Positions 35,278 through 43,252 of a stretch of DNA of 64,000 nt are shown here, piece by piece; position 1 is the stretch's first letter, and each line of letters begins with the position of its first letter. The notes under the pieces are model-generated. The model was not told the origin of the DNA. It ran no database searches and saw nothing but the letters and a program-made list of their open reading frames with translations. The stretch is from Aeromicrobium panaciterrae (lineage in GTDB: Bacteria > Actinomycetota > Actinomycetes > Propionibacteriales > Nocardioidaceae). A program made the translations under genes and the position numbers. The DNA is taken from the NCBI RefSeq assembly GCF_031457275.1, contig NZ_JAVDWH010000001.1:1984001-2048000 (forward strand). The letters are read 5' to 3'.

Positions 35278-35757
35278 TTACCAAGCGAGCGTGTCGGGGG
35301 CGCCTTTGAACGGCCCGATGACCCGGGACGTAATCCAGCCGCCGTAAAAGTCGCCCTCCTGTGCCTGGACAACCTCACCGTCGATCGTGCACCGGTCGAC
35401 CTTGCCCGGATAGATCGCGACGTGGTCAGTGAGTGCGGCGAAGCGTGGGTTCGGTGACGGGTAGGTCCAAGCTCCGGCCGCGATCGTCCGAGACTCGGTG
35501 ACGAGGTCGTAATACGACGCGACACCCTTCCACTCGCAGATCGTGGTCCCAGCAATAGCCCACAGGACGTCGTCGGCGAAAGCCCGGATCGGGAGGTAGT
35601 ACGTCGGCGGGTGGCTCGTCTCGCATACCCGATATGACCGTGAGGTCTCGGCGATGACTCGACCCTCGAGAGCAACGACGATGTGCTCGTTGCTCAACTC
35701 GATCGACGGCGGACGCGGGTAATCCCAGACATTTTCGACAGGGTGGTCTGCTTGCAC
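35278..35757 (-). CDS. DUF427 protein
   Basis: A 159-residue soluble protein made largely of one DUF427 domain, a small beta fold. It shows the usual SRSYRVCETSHPPTYYLP stretch, split as RSYRVCETSH and PPTYYLP, then CEWKGVASYYDL and FYGGWITS. Structures of relatives exist, but no activity is established. Monocistronic. The GTG at 35757 is preceded at six bases by TACGCT and by no ribosome site. Confidence 0.9.
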   Translation of the reverse strand: MQADHPVENVWDYPRPPSIELSNEHIVVALEGRVIAETSRSYRVCETSHPPTYYLPIRAFADDVLWAIAGTTICEWKGVASYYDLVTESRTIAAGAWTYPSPNPRFAALTDHVAIYPGKVDRCTIDGEVVQAQEGDFYGGWITSRVIGPFKGAPDTLAW

Positions 35758-35763
35758 GTTTCG

Positions 35764-35769
35764 AGCGTA
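35764..35769 (-). promoter_or_regulatory. -10 box TACGCT of the DUF427 gene, leaderless
   Basis: TACGCT (35769-35764) then CGAAAC and the GTG at 35757. Confidence 0.5.
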
Positions 35770-35790
35770 CGAGGGGTACGCACGGTCGGC

Positions 35791-36819
35791 TCAACCAAAC
35801 AGAACTTCGGCCTCTTCGTAGAGCTCGGGCCGAACGGTCTTGAGCACCCTGGTGCCCTCGGCGAGCGGCACGCGCTCGATCTCGGTGCCTCGCAGCGCCA
35901 TCATCTTGCCGAAGTCGCCCTCGTGCACCGCCTGGATCGCGTGCAGGCCAAATCGAGTAGCGAGCCAGCGGTCGAAAGCCGTCGGCGTACCGCCGCGTTG
36001 GATGTGGCCGAGCACGACGGCACGAGCTTCCTTGCCCGTACGCTGCTCGATCTCTGAGGCCAGCCGGTCGCCGATGCCGCCGAGCCGAACGTGACCGAAT
36101 GCGTCCTTCTCGCCACTGACGAGTGACATCGCGCCACCTTCAGCAGGCACGGCACCCTCGGAGACCACGATGATCGGCGAGTAGTGCGTCGCAAACCGGC
36201 TTTCGACCTGAGCGCACACCGCTTCGATGTCGAAGGGGCGCTCTGGGATCAGGATGATGTTGGCGCCGCCAGCGAGTCCGGCGTGCAGAGCAATCCAGCC
36301 AGCGTGACGGCCCATGACTTCCACCACGAGGACGCGGTGGTGGGACTCCGCGGTCGTGTGCAGGCGGTCGATGGCTTCCATCGCGATGTTGACGGCGGTG
36401 TCGAAGCCGAACGTGAAGTCGGTGCCTGAGAGGTCGTTGTCGATCGTCTTGGGGACGCCCACGACGTTAACGCCGAGGTCGGCGAGCTTGGTCGCAACGC
36501 CGAGGGTGTCCTCGCCACCAATCGCGATCAGGGCATCGCAGCCGTTGACCGCGAGGTTGTCCTTGATGCGCTCGACGCCACCTTCGATGCCAAACGGGTT
36601 GGTACGCGACGAGCCGAGGATCGTGCCACCGCGCGGAAGGATGCCGCGCACTTCCGGGATGCCGAGCGTCATCGTGTCGTTCTCGAGAGGCCCGCGCCAG
36701 CCGTCACGGAATCCGACGAACTCATGCCCGTACGTCGACACTCCCTTGCGCACGGCTCCTCGGATGACTGCGTTGAGTCCGGGGCAGTCGCCTCCGCCGG
36801 TCAGCATGCCGATGCGCAT
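35791..36819 (-). CDS. pfkA: 6-phosphofructokinase, probably PPi-dependent
   Basis: Phosphorylates fructose 6-phosphate. The 342 residues start with MRIGMLTGGGDCPGLN and include GGEDTLGVA and PKTIDNDLSGTD. In ATP enzymes the first motif reads GGDGS or GGEGT with Gly at position 104 (E. coli numbering). Here that position is Asp, and the PKTIDND motif has Lys at position 124; the Asp/Lys pair is the mark of pyrophosphate-dependent enzymes such as that of Amycolatopsis methanolica. GGAG five bases before the ATG at 36819 sets the start; the open frame upstream is antisense-like filler. Follows plsC after 31 bases. Confidence 0.93.
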   Translation of the reverse strand: MRIGMLTGGGDCPGLNAVIRGAVRKGVSTYGHEFVGFRDGWRGPLENDTMTLGIPEVRGILPRGGTILGSSRTNPFGIEGGVERIKDNLAVNGCDALIAIGGEDTLGVATKLADLGVNVVGVPKTIDNDLSGTDFTFGFDTAVNIAMEAIDRLHTTAESHHRVLVVEVMGRHAGWIALHAGLAGGANIILIPERPFDIEAVCAQVESRFATHYSPIIVVSEGAVPAEGGAMSLVSGEKDAFGHVRLGGIGDRLASEIEQRTGKEARAVVLGHIQRGGTPTAFDRWLATRFGLHAIQAVHEGDFGKMMALRGTEIERVPLAEGTRVLKTVRPELYEEAEVLFG

Positions 36820-36850
36820 TGAAGCTCCTAGGTCGTGAGTGGCGAGGTGG

Positions 36851-37618
36851 TCATTCGATGGGCTTGATGTCGTCCCAGACTTCGTCGGCGGCAGCACGGT
36901 CGACAACCTTGGCTGCGGCGCGCTCGACGTCGCGGTCGCGCTTCTTGGAGTCCTGCGCGTAGAGGTCGACGTACTCCTGATCCGACAGGCGCATGATCTC
37001 GTACATGATCTCGTCGGTGATGGCTCGCAAGATGTAGCGATCGTCCTGCATGCCTTCGTAGCGGCTGAAGTCGAGCGGCTTGCCAAAACGTACGCCGGGT
37101 CGCGCGAACTTGCCGAAGATCTTGCCGGGAGGCGCGACGACATCGGTGCCGATCACAGCGAGCGGGATGACTGGCACGCCCGCTTCGAGCGCGAGACGCG
37201 CAACGCCCGTACGACCGCGGTAGAGCTTGCCGTCGTGCGAGCGGGTGCCCTCGGGGTAGATGCCGCACACCTGGCCATCAGCCAGCAGTCGCAGCTGTGT
37301 CTTGATCGCGCCAGCAGCTGCGGAACCGCTCGTACGGTCGATCGGCACCTGGCCGGCGCCGGAGAAGAACGTCTTCTGCAGCCAGCCCTTGATGCCTGAG
37401 CCCTCGAAGTACTCAGCCTTGGCGACGAACGTCACCCGGCGAGGAATGACGAGCGGCATGAACAGCCAGTCGCTGTAGGACAGGTGGTTGCTCGCCAGAA
37501 TGGCGGGGCCTTCCTTCGGAACGTTCTCCGTGCCCTCGGCCCATGGCCGGAAGATCAACTTGAGCACTGGACCCAGCGCAAGGAACTTCAAGAACCAATA
37601 GAACACGAGACGAGACAC
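36851..37618 (-). CDS. 1-acyl-sn-glycerol-3-phosphate acyltransferase (PlsC family)
   Basis: Adds the second acyl chain to make phosphatidic acid. The 255 residues have an N-terminal hydrophobic segment, the catalytic NHLSYSDW motif (His45-x4-Asp50) and the glycerophosphate motif YPEGTRS (122-128). Actinobacteria have several paralogues, so a mycolate- or mannoside-type acceptor is also possible. It is followed by pfkA in the same direction and is divergent from the esterase at 37678. Confidence 0.92.
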   Translation of the reverse strand: MSRLVFYWFLKFLALGPVLKLIFRPWAEGTENVPKEGPAILASNHLSYSDWLFMPLVIPRRVTFVAKAEYFEGSGIKGWLQKTFFSGAGQVPIDRTSGSAAAGAIKTQLRLLADGQVCGIYPEGTRSHDGKLYRGRTGVARLALEAGVPVIPLAVIGTDVVAPPGKIFGKFARPGVRFGKPLDFSRYEGMQDDRYILRAITDEIMYEIMRLSDQEYVDLYAQDSKKRDRDVERAAAKVVDRAAADEVWDDIKPIE

Positions 37619-37677
37619 TACTCCGTACGCCGCCGTGCTCGCAGGTCACTGGCCGACGACCTTTCAGATGATGGAAG

Positions 37678-38463
37678 ATGGGGCGTATGAGCTCACCTTC
37701 TCCAGTTGCCGTCGTGCCCGGAGCCGAACCCTTTTCTGCTGACGGTGGACGCATCGGCGTTCTGCTGAGTCACGGATTCACCGGCTCGCCGGCTTCGATG
37801 ACTCCGTGGGGCAAACACCTCGCTGATCAGGGCTACACCGTTCGAGTCCCACGCCTGCCGGGCCACGGCACGACGTGGAAGGACATGAACCGCACGCGCT
37901 GGGAAGACTGGTACGCCGAGCTCGACAAGACGCTCACCGAATTGCGTACGAAATGCGACAAGGTCGTCGTCGCGGGACTCTCGATGGGCGGCGGTCTGGG
38001 GCTTCGACTGGCCCAGCAGCGGCCCGCCGACGTGGACGCGCTGGTGCTGGTCAATCCCGCCATCAACTTGAAGCGATTCGACGTCAAGCTCGTACCTGCG
38101 ATGCAGTGGTTCATCCCGGGCCTGCCCGGCATCGGCAACGACGTCAAGAAGGCCGGTGCAGACGAGGTCGGCTACGACAAGACTCCACTCAAGGCCTTGG
38201 CATCGCAGCTGAAAATGTGGAAGGACATCCGCGCCAACCTCGGGAAGGTCACGCAGCCCCTGCTCCTCCTCCGGTCCAACGACGACCACGTCGTCGACAT
38301 CTCGTCGAAGGAACTCATCCTCGCCAACGTGTCCTCCTCCGTGAAGGAGTTCGTCGAGCTCAAGGACAGCTTCCACGTCGCCACGATCGACAACGACGCA
38401 CCGTTGATCTTCGATCACGCCTCTGCATTCATCTCTGAGCACGTCGGGGCGGCCAGTGCCTGA
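37678..38463 (+). CDS. Alpha/beta hydrolase (carboxylesterase or monoacylglycerol lipase type)
   Basis: A 261-residue cytoplasmic hydrolase. SHGFTGSP (31-38) is the oxyanion region, Ser102 in AGLSMGGG the nucleophile, Asp202/203 in RSNDDHVVD the acid, and His233 in DSFHVATID the base. This resembles Bacillus Est30-type carboxylesterases and bacterial monoacylglycerol lipases. Start at ATG 37678 or three codons later; neither has a strong ribosome site. It lies opposite the acyltransferase, so a role in lipid turnover is plausible. Confidence 0.88.
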   Translation: MGRMSSPSPVAVVPGAEPFSADGGRIGVLLSHGFTGSPASMTPWGKHLADQGYTVRVPRLPGHGTTWKDMNRTRWEDWYAELDKTLTELRTKCDKVVVAGLSMGGGLGLRLAQQRPADVDALVLVNPAINLKRFDVKLVPAMQWFIPGLPGIGNDVKKAGADEVGYDKTPLKALASQLKMWKDIRANLGKVTQPLLLLRSNDDHVVDISSKELILANVSSSVKEFVELKDSFHVATIDNDAPLIFDHASAFISEHVGAASA

Positions 38464-38848
38464 GCCCGACGACTTCGACAAGATCGTCGAAGGGCTAGAC
38501 CTCGATCTGGAGTTCCCGGACGAGGTGCCCGAGCCTGCTCCGGTCGAGCCTCCGCCGCTGGTCTGGTCCGATGACACCGAACCCGTCGAGGCCGAGGAGC
38601 CGTTCTACCGCAAAGTCGAGCCGACTCCCCTGCGTCCGCGCACTCGCGCCATGACGCTGGCCTGGATCGGGCTGGCCGGCGCTCCGTTGGCGCTGGTTGT
38701 TGCAACGATGTTCGGCGAGATCCTGCCCCGCCCGATCTTGGGCGCGGCGGTTCTTACTTTCGTCGCAGCGGCGATCTACCTGGTCTCGCAGTTGCCCGAG
38801 CACGGACCCGGGCGCTCGGATTGGCCGGACGACGGCGCCGTGCTGTAA
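38456..38848 (+). CDS. Two-helix membrane protein with acidic N terminus, unknown
   Basis: A 130-residue protein overlapping the hydrolase stop by eight bases (GTG at 38456), so probably translated by coupling. Residues 1-60 are acidic and proline-rich and likely cytoplasmic; two helices follow (about 66-86 and 91-111). Short membrane proteins of this kind are common in actinobacteria and I recognise no domain. Its last 95 bases overlap the 3' end of the convergent ROK gene. Confidence 0.75.
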   Translation: MPEPDDFDKIVEGLDLDLEFPDEVPEPAPVEPPPLVWSDDTEPVEAEEPFYRKVEPTPLRPRTRAMTLAWIGLAGAPLALVVATMFGEILPRPILGAAVLTFVAAAIYLVSQLPEHGPGRSDWPDDGAVL

Positions 38849-39791
38849 TTCGCGCCATGTCCGCCGCACCAATCAATCCGGCTTCGGGCCCGAGGTGTGC
38901 TCGTACGATGCGCGCTTCGGCGCGATAGCCGCGACCGGTCAACGTACGACTGAAGGCAGCCTTGGCTGGCTCGATCAGCAGTGCTCCGGCATCGCTGACT
39001 CCCCCACCAATGACGAACATGCCGGGATCGAGAGCGGCTGCGAGATTGGCGATACCGACACCGAGCCAGTCACCGACCTCGGCAATCCACTCCACCGCCT
39101 CGGCGTTGCCCTCGTCGGCGTACCGAGTCACGAGCGACCCTTCGACGCGCTCGATGTCGCCGCCGGCGTCAGCCAGCATCAATTTGCCGAAATCTGTGCC
39201 GTCAGCTGCAGCGGCCTTCGCGCGGCGGGTGAGCACGCGACCGCTGGCGTACTGCTCCCAGCAGCCGTGGTTGCCGCATTCGCAGGGGCGACCGTCGGGA
39301 ACGACCTGCATGTGTCCAAACTCCCCCGCGATGCCGAATTTGCCGCGATAGGGCTGTCCGTCGATGACGAGTGCGCCGCCGATTCCGGTGCCAAGGGTGA
39401 TCAGCACCAGATCGGCTTCGCCTTGAGCAGCACCGAAGCGCCACTCGGCCCAGCCGCTGGCATTGGCATCGTTGTCGACCATCACCGGGAGTCCCGTACG
39501 TCGAGCCACCGAGTCACGGAGAGGTTCGTTGCGCCAGGAAAGGTGCGGCGCGAACAGCACTGTCGACTGGGTTGAGTCAACAAATCCCGCAGCGCCGATG
39601 CCGAGCGCGGTGATGTGGTGCTCACGACGGAACTCCTCGGTGATCTCGGCAATCGCGTCGATCACGGCCGGCGCCTCAGTCGTCGGGGTCTCACGCTTGA
39701 GTCGGGCAACAATGCGCCCGTCCTCGTCCACGACTCCGGCGGCGATCTTGGTGCCGCCGATGTCGATGCCGATCGCCAGCTTGTCGGCCAT
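38754..39791 (-). CDS. ROK-family sugar kinase, upstream paralogue of a tandem pair, Arg-rich tail
   Basis: A 345-residue kinase with the ATP phosphate loop IGIDIGGTKIAAG (7-19), the active-site DNDANASGWAE (catalytic Asp near 107), the ROK zinc motif CECGNHGCWEQ and GAADMAR near the end. A tail of about 30 residues rich in Arg, Ala and Pro follows and is encoded opposite the end of the 38456-38848 gene; ROK proteins usually stop before this. Glucokinase or N-acetylmannosamine kinase activity is possible. Its ATG shares one base with the stop of the next ROK gene. Confidence 0.9.
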   Translation of the reverse strand: MADKLAIGIDIGGTKIAAGVVDEDGRIVARLKRETPTTEAPAVIDAIAEITEEFRREHHITALGIGAAGFVDSTQSTVLFAPHLSWRNEPLRDSVARRTGLPVMVDNDANASGWAEWRFGAAQGEADLVLITLGTGIGGALVIDGQPYRGKFGIAGEFGHMQVVPDGRPCECGNHGCWEQYASGRVLTRRAKAAAADGTDFGKLMLADAGGDIERVEGSLVTRYADEGNAEAVEWIAEVGDWLGVGIANLAAALDPGMFVIGGGVSDAGALLIEPAKAAFSRTLTGRGYRAEARIVRAHLGPEAGLIGAADMARITARRRRPANPSARVRARATARPGRSPLRRK

Positions 39792-40738
39792 TAGACGGGT
39801 TCAGTCCTCGCGAGGTCTGCGGCGCCGATGATGCCGGCGGCGTTCCCGAGAGCGGCAAGTCGAACCTCGGCCTGCGGGCGATGGGAAAGGGCCGGCAGGT
39901 GGGTCTCGAACGCTTCGACGACGGGACCGAGCAACAGGTCTCCGGCACCGGCGACGCCGCCACCGATCGCGATTACGCGGGGATCGAGGATCGAGGCGAG
40001 GATTGCTAGCCCCTCACCGATCCACTGACCGAGGTCGGCCAGGAGTTCGATCGACAACTCGTCGCCGTCGTGCGCAAGGTCTGTGAGTGCCGGTCCGGTG
40101 ATCTTGCTGAGATTTCCGTCGGCCAGCGCGCGAAGTGCGTCGGTGCCCGGGTCGCCGTTGGCCACGCGTTCGCGAGCGTTGCGTACGAGGGCGCTGCCAC
40201 TCGCGTACTGCTCGAAGCAACCGTGCTGACCGCAGCCGCAGGCAATGCCGTCAGGCACGATCCTCATGTGGCCGATCTCTGCGGCAACGCCGAATCCGCC
40301 GCGGTAGAGCTGGCCGTGGTGGACGATGCCGCCACCCACGCCGGTGCCGACAGTAACGAGGAGCAGGTCGTCGGTGTCCTCGCCTGCGCCGAAGGCGAAC
40401 TCGCCCCAGGCCGCGGCATTGGCATCGTTCTCAACGACGACCGGCAGGTCGAGCAGCGCGGAGACTTGCTCGGCTAGAGGCTCGTCAACCCAGTTGATGT
40501 TGGGTGCGAATCGCACCGTGGTGCGATCGGTGCTGGTGAAGCCGGCAGCGCCAATGCCCACGCCGACGATCTTTTCGTCACCTGCCAGGCGCTCGGCAAG
40601 GGCGGCCACGATCTTGGGGATCGTGGATGAATCGTCGGGCGTCGGCTCACTCTCGCGCTTGAGCAGCTCACCAGCCTCTGAGACGAGGCCTGCAGCGATC
40701 TTGGTGCCGCCGATGTCCACACCGATTGCAAAAGTCAT
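39791..40738 (-). CDS. glk: ROK-family glucokinase
   Basis: Phosphorylates glucose with ATP or polyphosphate. The 315 residues show GVDIGGTKIAAGLV (7-20), VVENDANAAAWGE (catalytic Asp), TLGTG-like VTVGTGVGGG, GHMRIVPDG and the zinc motif CGCGQHGCFEQ. It is of normal length, unlike its tandem partner, and is the better candidate for the main actinobacterial glucokinase. It lies in an operon with the Cys-containing small protein and SRPBCC protein and is joined to its neighbours by short overlaps. Confidence 0.92.
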   Translation of the reverse strand: MTFAIGVDIGGTKIAAGLVSEAGELLKRESEPTPDDSSTIPKIVAALAERLAGDEKIVGVGIGAAGFTSTDRTTVRFAPNINWVDEPLAEQVSALLDLPVVVENDANAAAWGEFAFGAGEDTDDLLLVTVGTGVGGGIVHHGQLYRGGFGVAAEIGHMRIVPDGIACGCGQHGCFEQYASGSALVRNARERVANGDPGTDALRALADGNLSKITGPALTDLAHDGDELSIELLADLGQWIGEGLAILASILDPRVIAIGGGVAGAGDLLLGPVVEAFETHLPALSHRPQAEVRLAALGNAAGIIGAADLARTEPV

Positions 40739-41016
40739 GCCGTCCCCTCCTCTTCAGGAGCGGGCTTCGCGGGAATTGCTGAGTCGACCAGATCGCGAAG
40801 CGACTTCGCGAAAGCCGCCGCCGAAGCCGAGACCTGAGCCACCGCGTCAGGGTTGTCGCGGACAAGCCCGACCACCTGGCATACGGGGCACCACGTCGCG
40901 GTGCAGACGTGAGGTTCGTCGGTCTTTGGTTCGGTGCTGGAGGCCGCTAGGGCGCGGAAGAGCTTGAACGCCTCTTCAGACACCGAACCGACCGGCTCGC
41001 TCGCGCTCTCACTCAC
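40735..41016 (-). CDS. Small conserved actinobacterial protein with CxxxxCPxC motif
   Basis: A 93-residue soluble protein. Cys38, Cys43 and Cys46 (HVCTATWCPVCQVV) may bind a metal, though only three cysteines are present. The rest is helical and ends in a Pro/Glu-rich tail. Proteins like this sit between SRPBCC and glucokinase genes in many actinobacteria. Function unknown. ATGA overlaps join it to both neighbours. Confidence 0.85.
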   Translation of the reverse strand: MSESASEPVGSVSEEAFKLFRALAASSTEPKTDEPHVCTATWCPVCQVVGLVRDNPDAVAQVSASAAAFAKSLRDLVDSAIPAKPAPEEEGTA

Positions 41017-41453
41017 AGCGCCTCAACCTGTTTCTTCAACCCCTTGAGCGCGGTGTCGATGATGACCTTCTCGGCCTTGCGCTTCAACATGCCGAGCAAC
41101 GGCACGGAAACGTCCACGGCCAGCTGATATGTCACCTTGGTCTGCGTCTGCTCAAGTGGTTCGAGAACGTAGGTGCCATCCATCGAGGTCAGCATTGATC
41201 CCGGCTTGGACAGGCTCCACGAAACGGCGTTGACGCCATCCCAGACGTAACCGAGCTCGTATTCGTCACGGATCGGAGCTGCGTCGAGGATGAAGTGGAC
41301 GCGCTCGGCGCGACCTCCATCAACACCAGCCACGATGTCGGCCGTCTTCACGCCTGTCGCCCAATCGGGATAGGCGCCGAAATCGGCAATGACGTCCATA
41401 ATCTGCTCGGCGGGAGCATCGATGATGATGTCGCTCGTAGTCCGCGCCATCAC
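41013..41453 (-). CDS. SRPBCC (START-like) lipid-binding family protein
   Basis: A 146-residue single-domain protein. It follows the polyketide-cyclase/START pattern: TTSDIIIDAPAEQIMDVIADF (5-25 in parts), PDWATGVK, and a long C-terminal helix. The fold holds a hydrophobic ligand; the ligand is not known. GAGGAGGGG precedes the ATG pair at 41453/41450. It is divergent from the acyl-CoA ligase, which suggests a lipid ligand, as inference only. Confidence 0.9.
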   Translation of the reverse strand: MMARTTSDIIIDAPAEQIMDVIADFGAYPDWATGVKTADIVAGVDGGRAERVHFILDAAPIRDEYELGYVWDGVNAVSWSLSKPGSMLTSMDGTYVLEPLEQTQTKVTYQLAVDVSVPLLGMLKRKAEKVIIDTALKGLKKQVEAL

Positions 41454-41518
41454 CCCTCCTCGCCGGTCCGTTTGTGTTTTCCCATGCTAGTGGTTGAGGC
41501 CGAGGCCAACGCTGCGGG

Positions 41519-41524
41519 TAGCCT
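41519..41524 (+). promoter_or_regulatory. -10 box TAGCCT of the acyl-CoA ligase, leaderless
   Basis: TAGCCT then six bases to the GTG at 41531; a TTGAGG at 41494-41499 is 19 bases upstream. Confidence 0.55.
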
Positions 41525-41530
41525 GCGTAC

Positions 41531-43252
41531 GTGACCGAGCGCAGCGATCCGGGCAACCTCTCCCTGGACATCCTCGACCGCCTCCCTGAGCACATCGATG
41601 ACGTAGCACTTGCGCGCCAGATCGATGGCTACTGGCAGGACGTGACTCTGGGCGCATTCCACGGTCAGATCCTCGACTTCGCCAAGGGCCTCATCGCCGC
41701 TGGCGTCAAGGCCGGCGACCGTGTCGTGATCCTGTCCAAGACCCGCTACGAGTGGACCGTCGCCGACTACGCCATCTGGTGGATTGGCGCGACGACCGTC
41801 CCGGTGTACGAGACGTCGTCCGTCGCCCAGATCGAATGGATCCTCAAGGACTCAGGAGCTGTCGCAGCGATCGTCGAGTCAGCCACTCACGAAGCCAGCG
41901 TTAAGGAAGCGAAATCCAAGCACCTCAAGAACGTCTGGTGCATCGACTCGGGTGCCTTCGACGAGATCACCGCAGGCGGTACGAAGGTCAGCGACTCTGA
42001 CGTCGAAGCTCGACGTTCGGCCCTGACCAGCACGACGTTGGCAACGCTGATCTACACCTCTGGCACCACCGGCAAGCCCAAGGGCTGCAAGCTGACGCAC
42101 GGCAACTTCCGCTCCGAGTTGGAGGCAGCAACTCAACAGCTGCCCGAACTGTTCGGCGCCAAGGATGCCTCAACGCTGCTGTTCCTCCCGCTCGCTCACG
42201 TGTTTGCGCGCATCATTCCGGTCGGCTCGATCCGTGCTGGCGTCAAGGTTGGCCACACCGCGGACATCAAGGACCTCCCGCGCCACCTCGGCGACTTCCA
42301 GCCCACCTTCGTGCTCGCTGTCCCCCGCGTGTTCGAAAAGGTCTTCAACTCAGCCAGCACCAAGGCGTATGCCAACGGCCGCGGCAAGGTGTTCGATCGC
42401 GCCGCCCAGACTGCGATCGCGTACAGCAAGGCCCTCGACAATGGCGGACCCGGACTCGTACTCCGCGGTCAGCACAAAGTGTTCGATGGCTTGGTCTACG
42501 GCAAGATCCGCGAGGCGCTCGGCGGCAAAGCCCAGTGGGCGATCTCGGGCGGCGCGCCACTCGGCGAACGACTCGCTCACTTCTACCGCGGAATTGGCTT
42601 GACGATCCTTGAGGGCTACGGACTCACCGAGACGACCGCCGCCCTGTGCGTCAACACGCCCAGCGATCAACGGATCGGCACCGTTGGCCGCCCCATGCCT
42701 GGCACCGAGGTGCGGGTGAGCAGCGATGGCGAGCTCAGCTTTCGCGGCCCGCAGATCTTCACGGGCTACTGGAACAACGACGAAGCGACGGCCGAGGCCC
42801 TCGATCCAGACGGCTGGTTTGCCACGGGCGACCTCGGCGAGGTCGATGCGGACGGATATGTACGAATCACCGGACGTCGCAAGGAGATCATCGTGACGGC
42901 GGGTGGCAAGAATGTCGCACCGGCCGTGCTCGAGGAACGCGTTCGCACGCACCCGTACGTCAGTCAGTGCTTGGTCGTCGGCGACGGCAAACCCTTCGTC
43001 GCTGCTCTCGTCACGATCGACACCGAGTCGTGGACCGGCAGCTTGAAGGATCCTGACCTCAAGGCCGAGATCCAGAAGGCGATCGACGACGCCAACTCAC
43101 AGGTGTCCCAGGCCGAGGCGATCCGCAAGTTCAAAATCATGCCGGCGGACTGGACCGAGGCGAACGGCTATCTGACGCCGTCATACAAGGTCAAGCGCAA
43201 TGCCGTCCTGCGCGACTTTCACGACACGGTCGAAGCGCTTTTCACCAGGTAG
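41531..43252 (+). CDS. Long-chain fatty-acid-CoA ligase (AMP-forming)
   Basis: Activates fatty acids with ATP and CoA. The 573 residues contain the AMP-binding signature YTSGTTGKPKG (about 174-184), the GYGLTETTA motif, the TGDLGEVDADGY hinge and the C-terminal GRRKEIIVTAGGKNV segment with the catalytic-lysine domain. It belongs to the FadD15-like group. The last 34 bases overlap the end of the convergent metallopeptidase gene. Confidence 0.95.
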   Translation: MTERSDPGNLSLDILDRLPEHIDDVALARQIDGYWQDVTLGAFHGQILDFAKGLIAAGVKAGDRVVILSKTRYEWTVADYAIWWIGATTVPVYETSSVAQIEWILKDSGAVAAIVESATHEASVKEAKSKHLKNVWCIDSGAFDEITAGGTKVSDSDVEARRSALTSTTLATLIYTSGTTGKPKGCKLTHGNFRSELEAATQQLPELFGAKDASTLLFLPLAHVFARIIPVGSIRAGVKVGHTADIKDLPRHLGDFQPTFVLAVPRVFEKVFNSASTKAYANGRGKVFDRAAQTAIAYSKALDNGGPGLVLRGQHKVFDGLVYGKIREALGGKAQWAISGGAPLGERLAHFYRGIGLTILEGYGLTETTAALCVNTPSDQRIGTVGRPMPGTEVRVSSDGELSFRGPQIFTGYWNNDEATAEALDPDGWFATGDLGEVDADGYVRITGRRKEIIVTAGGKNVAPAVLEERVRTHPYVSQCLVVGDGKPFVAALVTIDTESWTGSLKDPDLKAEIQKAIDDANSQVSQAEAIRKFKIMPADWTEANGYLTPSYKVKRNAVLRDFHDTVEALFTR

